Assembly: GCA_001643675.2 (NCBI GenBank)
Contig: LSRY02000057.1
Location: 64,501 to 128,500 of the forward strand
Direction of reading: 5' to 3'
Source of the DNA: Monocercomonoides exilis
Taxonomy: Eukaryota > Preaxostyla > Oxymonadida > Polymastigidae
Length of the DNA stretch: 64,000 nucleotides
Part shown: in pieces, positions 59,201 to 64,000 of the stretch
Layout: each line of letters begins with the position of its first letter
Numbering within the stretch: position 1 is the stretch's first letter
Program-made: the position numbers and the translations under genes
The notes under the pieces: generated by a model
The model's database searches: none
What the model saw: the letters and a program-made list of their open reading frames with translations, nothing else
Told to the model about the DNA's origin: nothing

Positions 59201-62200
59201 CTCTCAACAGAAGATCCTCTTCCCCAACAAACGAGGCTGTTGTGCAGCCCCATATCGCAAGCTCCTTCACAAACGGCGCTCTGAAATCCAGCAAGAATTG
59301 TTCATCAACTATCTGTGTTTCAATTGAATGGCATTTCACATACACATCTCTCCCTCTCAATGCAGAGTTGTCTCTGAATGTGATATTCGACAGCACAAAG
59401 TTCAGAGGCTGTTCAGCCACTGAGGAACACTCCAGAAACAGCCACCCACCTCTTCCTGTGGTGGAGCAGAAGCACTCAGAAATCGTGCAAAAAGAGCAAT
59501 CAAAGTTTCCTCCCTCATTCAACACAGAAAACATCCCTCCCCCTTTTCCACACTTCAACCCTCCACATTTCTTCATCGTTGTGTTTCGTATCACCATTTT
59601 CAAGGGTGCATCATTGTTATTTCGAATGATGGGAATATCATCCGTTGTGTTCTGGGTAACTTCCTCGAAGGAACTCCACTCAATAACAACATCTTGTTCC
59701 TCTTCATTTCTCTCTCTTCTTGAACTCTTTGAAATGCTCAATCCACTCGCCCCATCAAGTTGAACGTCCTTCATTGTCAGATTTTTGATGTTCAAAATCG
59801 AAGTTGACAGCAAAGAAATAACATCTTTTGAAAAGCTAAGTGATTGCATTGAAACAATGTCCAACACAACTGTACCTCCATATGCCTTGATCAGCCCGTA
59901 ATTCATTATTTCATCAAAACTTTCTTCATTTTTTGTGAATGAACAGTCTTTCAGAGTCAGAAATCCATTGCTTGAACCAACATGCATCAAATAGTTGACT
60001 CCACCTGTAAATGATGATGGAACAACAAAGTTTATCAGCTCGAAATTTGTAATTCCAGAAATCTTCATTGCTGCATCCTCTGCTACTTCGAGCGAAGAGA
60101 GACATTCCAAAGCACACTTATTGTTATCATCTGATTTTATGGAAATTCCACCAAGATCAACACACTTCTGAAGAATCGCCTTTCCAATGATGTTTATATT
60201 CTTTTCGTTTCCTTTCGGAAATCGATCCAATGAATAATCGATTGACAGACAAGGATAATCCGAAAATCCACAGGCACCCATATCTCTTCCTTTGTCTCCA
60301 ATAAATATCTTTGAGCCAAATGCTCTCCAGAAATATACCAATGGAATGGCATTCGTTGTATCACTTCCATCAAAGCCTCTCATGGAATTTAATGAAATAT
60401 CTGCCAGATGTTCTGATACGAATGGAAGAGAAGTGTTTGTGATGCTCTTTGTCAAATTGGATGATTCGACAAACAGGTCATTTCCACATTTTGCAACATT
60501 TGGCTTGCCTTCCTCAAAAATGGGGGATGAGATCACAAACGAAGAATAGTCATCAATCACTTTCAGCGCCATCCCTCCCCCAAAGCCAGTCTTTTCTTCT
60601 TTTGCTGGTGCTGTGCATCCTGTAAATGTGCATGAAACAATATTCATTTGAATATTCCCTTTCATCTGCACATTGAGAGCTCCTCCTCTGCCTTCATCAG
60701 CCAGCACTGAGCATTCATCAAATGAACATTCTTCAATATTTATTTCTGCGTTCGTATTTTCATCATCGCTGTTATCGAAGCTTATGCAGCCTCCGTTTCC
60801 AGCTGCTCTTTCAATTTTTGTGAAATTAGAGTTCGTCATGTTCAACCATTTGGTGCTCATTGACTCTGTACTTGTAGTGCTTCCTGACAATGAGATCAAT
60901 GGATTTCCACTCAAAGTGATTGATGAAGCCGAGAATGAATCAATAACCAAGGTTCCAGACTTAATAGATAAGAACAGAAATGTCAATTCCGATGAAGGGT
61001 TTTGAAGAGAAATAGAGCAATGAGACAAAGTCAGTTGTGAAGAAGACAAAATAAAAATGGAGTGAAGAGGAAGGGAAGATGGAAGAGAGAAGATGAGTCT
61101 TGATAATTCTGTTTCAACACTTGCTGAAATCATCTCTGAATTGGTCATTGAACTTGCATCAGAGACTGTCCAACCACTCTGCTCATCATTTCCTTTTATT
61201 TCATGCTTTTGATCAGTAAAGTCCAATTCATCACTCATCAAAATCATTCCATTCACAATAATTTTCTTTGTTTCTGTTTGTCTTGTGAGGGAGTGCATCA
61301 AGGTCAAACAAGGAAATTGGACAATTCCGCAGTGTGAGTGATTGGATGCCTCAATATTGCTCACATATATTTCTTCTGGGGTGGGAAGGAGATAGATGCA
61401 CAGAGGAATGGCCACACTCGTATTTCCATTGTCATATCCTCTCACTCTGTCGACAGAATCCAAAGAGGCTGTTACACATGTAATATTTTGTGACTTTGCA
61501 GTCACTTCCAGATTTGGTGAAATGACAAAAATATCTCTTCCCCATTTGGCTGTATTTGAGCCAAAGGAAGAAGAAATCAGGAAATTTGGGTTTTCATTCA
61601 TCAATTGAAGAAGGATTCCTCCTCCGAGACCATTTACCATTGAACAATAGCATTCATCAAAAGATCCACCATTCACTTTCACTTCATTTGCTTCTCCAAC
61701 ACATAACTTCATCGAGCCTCCAACAGTCGATGTTGTGCTTCCACATCCTTCAAAAGTGCAAGAATTCACATCAATGCTTGCCTTGTCATTCGAAAACGAC
61801 ATTACAGCTGCTCCACTGTTTGCTCTCTCAATCCCATCAAAGGTGCATTCAGAAAGAACCAATGAAATTTCTTTTGTCGAAGAGAGTGAAATCAAAGAGA
61901 CGGAGGAGACGGTCTTTGCCCAGTTCACATTTTCCATCTGAAACATTCCACTCTGAACATTGATCAGCTCTGTGGTGAATGCTGTTTCTGAAATTTGCCC
62001 ATTTCCAGCAGAAATGTTCAATCTGCAAATATGCATCTCTCCCGTTCCAGTAATCTCAAATAGCCTTGAGGCGCGATTATTTGTATGTACCGAATCATGC
62101 ACAAGAACAAAATCCCTTGCAGTCAATGTGCCTGTTGAGACTGAAAAAAGAGACAACCCAGATGCTTCAAATTCAATTTGAACTGTTGAGCTCAAATCGC

Positions 62201-63989
62201 TTTGGCCATATATTGTGTAAGAATTGGTGTTGCAGTCCACACTTTTTGTCTCTGAAATCGAACCTGTGAGTATTGCAATATCAGTTACTAATTCTGGAAT
62301 CAGCTGAGTGAGGCAGCGGCTGATGGTGCAGCAAGGATAGCTTTCATCCAGTCCACAAGTGTATGTATCAATGGCATTGGGTTCTGTTTGTACTGATGAG
62401 ACAAATCTGACTTTTCCGAAATCATTTCGAAGCCATTTGCTTTTATCAATAACAGAATTGTAATTAGTGCTCACTCTGTTTTCTGTTTGCCTTGTAGAAT
62501 AGCATGTGGAATCAATGTTGTTTGATGTTGAACCTTGAAGAACAATGTCATGCCCACCTTTAATGCATGTGTTGTTATGGAAAAAGCAATAATAAAACAA
62601 AATTCCATTATTACTTGACGTTACACTTTGACATACAGCGCCTCCTCCAAGCATTGAAAAGCAATTACAAAACAGGCAATTTGATATTACAACTTGATCA
62701 ATGCATCTCCAATGTTGAATTGCGCCTCCTGCGGATGATGTTGAATGATTTCCTTCACAAGAAGAAAATAATGAGCTGAGAATGCAATGTTTTTGCTTTA
62801 ATGTCAAAACTTGACAAAAATCTATTGCCCCTGCATCTACACCTGATGAACAATTTTGAAAAGAGCAATTATCAACAATTGGTTGGACATATACTAACTC
62901 TGCCGTTATTCCTCCACCACCAAAATCTGTTGTAGCTGCAGCTGTGCATTGTACAAATAAAGTGTGTTTAACAATGCATTCTGCAATTTTCAATGCATAT
63001 ATTCCTCCTCCTCTTGTCGAGGAAGCGTTGCATCTTGTGAATGAAGAATTCTCAACTCTGAGAGTTGCATTTTCATTGTCATGAACATAAAGAGCACCCC
63101 CTTGTGGTGATGTGCAATCAGTCCATTCGCACAATGAAAAGGATTGACTCTCATTTGTGTCCATTTTTTCTTTTCTTTGAAGTTCATTCGCTTCTCTTTT
63201 CCCAAAGCTTATTGATGTATTTTTGCAGACAAATTCTTGTGAAGAATAAGATCCGCTCGAGACCCCTCCTTCAAATGCATTCACACATAAATAAATGAAA
63301 CAGTTCTCCATTGAACTCAACAAGCACGAATGCTCCATTTGACAATCACAGTTCTTGAAGGGCTTCACAGAAATATTCCTGAAGGCACAGTTATTAATTT
63401 GTTCACTTTTGCTCTTTCCAGACAAAAGGAAATAGTCTGAGGATGATACAGTCAGATCTGCAACGATGGAATTTCTCAAAATAGCAAGATTTGAATCATC
63501 AGATGAAAATATGAGACTGGGAGTGTTCAGATTCTTTTGAGGGATCAAACTCAAATTAACCATGCTGATTGACCCACTTTGCAAATGAAAAGGAGATTCC
63601 GATTTTTGGTGGGAAATGCAGGAATCAATTGTGATTTTTGATTTATCTGTAACTAGTATCAAAGGTGAAGACAAATGTTCAACTGCCAAATTCTTGAGCA
63701 AGACTGTAGAATTGTGGAATGCCAAAAATGTATTAACAACTGCAGATATTCCTGACTGCAATCTTTTTACTTCTGAGGCTGTATTCTGCTCAAAAAAATA
63801 ATAACTATTTGTCTTAGAGATAAATTGTGCATCATTCAAATTTCCTTGACCAAAATAAATGCATTTAATCGAAAAATATTAATGCCAAAGAATACCTTTG
63901 TTTTTCAATATTGCAGCACCAGAGACATATTGCGTTTCAAGTGTCCTCCAAAGAATCAAACATGCAAAAAGGAGCAGATACATTCTCAT
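56235..63989 (-). CDS. Giant beta-helix surface protein with membrane span and pseudokinase-like tail, paralogue 2 (2,567 aa)
   Basis: Exon 1 is 63896-63989 and exon 2 is 56235-63844, with a 51 bp intron at the same place as in paralogue 1; the stop is TAG. The first ATG is preceded in frame by TAATAA. A second ATG two codons on (63983) corresponds to the start of paralogue 1. The signal peptide is MYLLLFACLILW. The domain order equals paralogue 1: four CGx(6)PC-headed Gly/Cys-rich beta-helix modules, a membrane span at about 2124-2151, EMSPEEQWRRAEREAEKK, then a degenerate kinase domain (NLSPHIVLF in place of HRD, WKAPELL, FSIGMMLWECLTLQIPF, no DFG). I estimate 80-85% protein identity overall, with near-identical and divergent blocks alternating. 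The last about 60 residues after the kinase-like domain differ completely in composition. Ligand and partner are unknown. Confidence 0.85.
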
Positions 63990-64000
63990 ATGTTATTAGA

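Overview
This is a window of nuclear DNA from a flagellated protist, most likely an oxymonad close to Monocercomonoides. Four things suggest this. The introns are short (about 49-110 bp, a few longer), with GTATNN or GTTNNN donors. There are giant beta-helix surface proteins. There is a bacterial-type NlpC/P60 hydrolase. There is also a degenerate two-copy family that resembles, from memory, repeated hypothetical proteins of Monocercomonoides. The intact genes end in TAA, TAG and TGA, and CAA/CAG serve as Gln in conserved proteins, so the code is standard. This argues against a Streblomastix-like code. The species assignment is inference.

Layout, left to right. 1-11.4 kb is a minus-strand housekeeping block: maspardin (cut by the left edge), a 2,991-residue CFAP44-like axonemal protein, and a histone H3 with an unusual tail. 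12.0-19.2 kb holds a decayed plus-strand surface-protein gene. 19.2-24.2 kb is AT-rich and gene-free, with foldback repeats. 24.2-31.9 kb holds an intact surface protein of 2,563 aa (minus). 31.9-34.8 kb is mostly empty. 34.8-42.1 kb is a second housekeeping block: a SCAR/WAVE-like protein, the NlpC/P60 protein, an eight-exon AP-3 mu subunit, PAF1 divergent from it by only 57 bp, and tRNA-Ala(AGC). 42.1-46.1 kb carries more foldback repeats. 46.2-54.4 kb is a graveyard: two inverted copies of a repeated gene family, an ABCC-type ATPase relic, and a fragment of the surface family. 56.2-64.0 kb holds the second intact surface protein (2,567 aa, minus), a close paralogue of the first.

The most interesting content is the surface family, with four members or remnants in 52 kb. 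The two intact copies have a signal peptide, four Pmp-like beta-helix modules, one membrane span, a conserved basic juxtamembrane segment and a kinase-like domain that has lost its catalytic residues. The decayed member has an unrelated lysine-rich tail instead. This looks like a birth-and-death array of receptor-like proteins. The housekeeping genes (cilium, AP-3 trafficking, transcription elongation, chromatin, actin nucleation) are ordinary eukaryotic functions. Exon models were built by eye from splice signals, reading phase and remembered family sequences; no transcript or database evidence was available.
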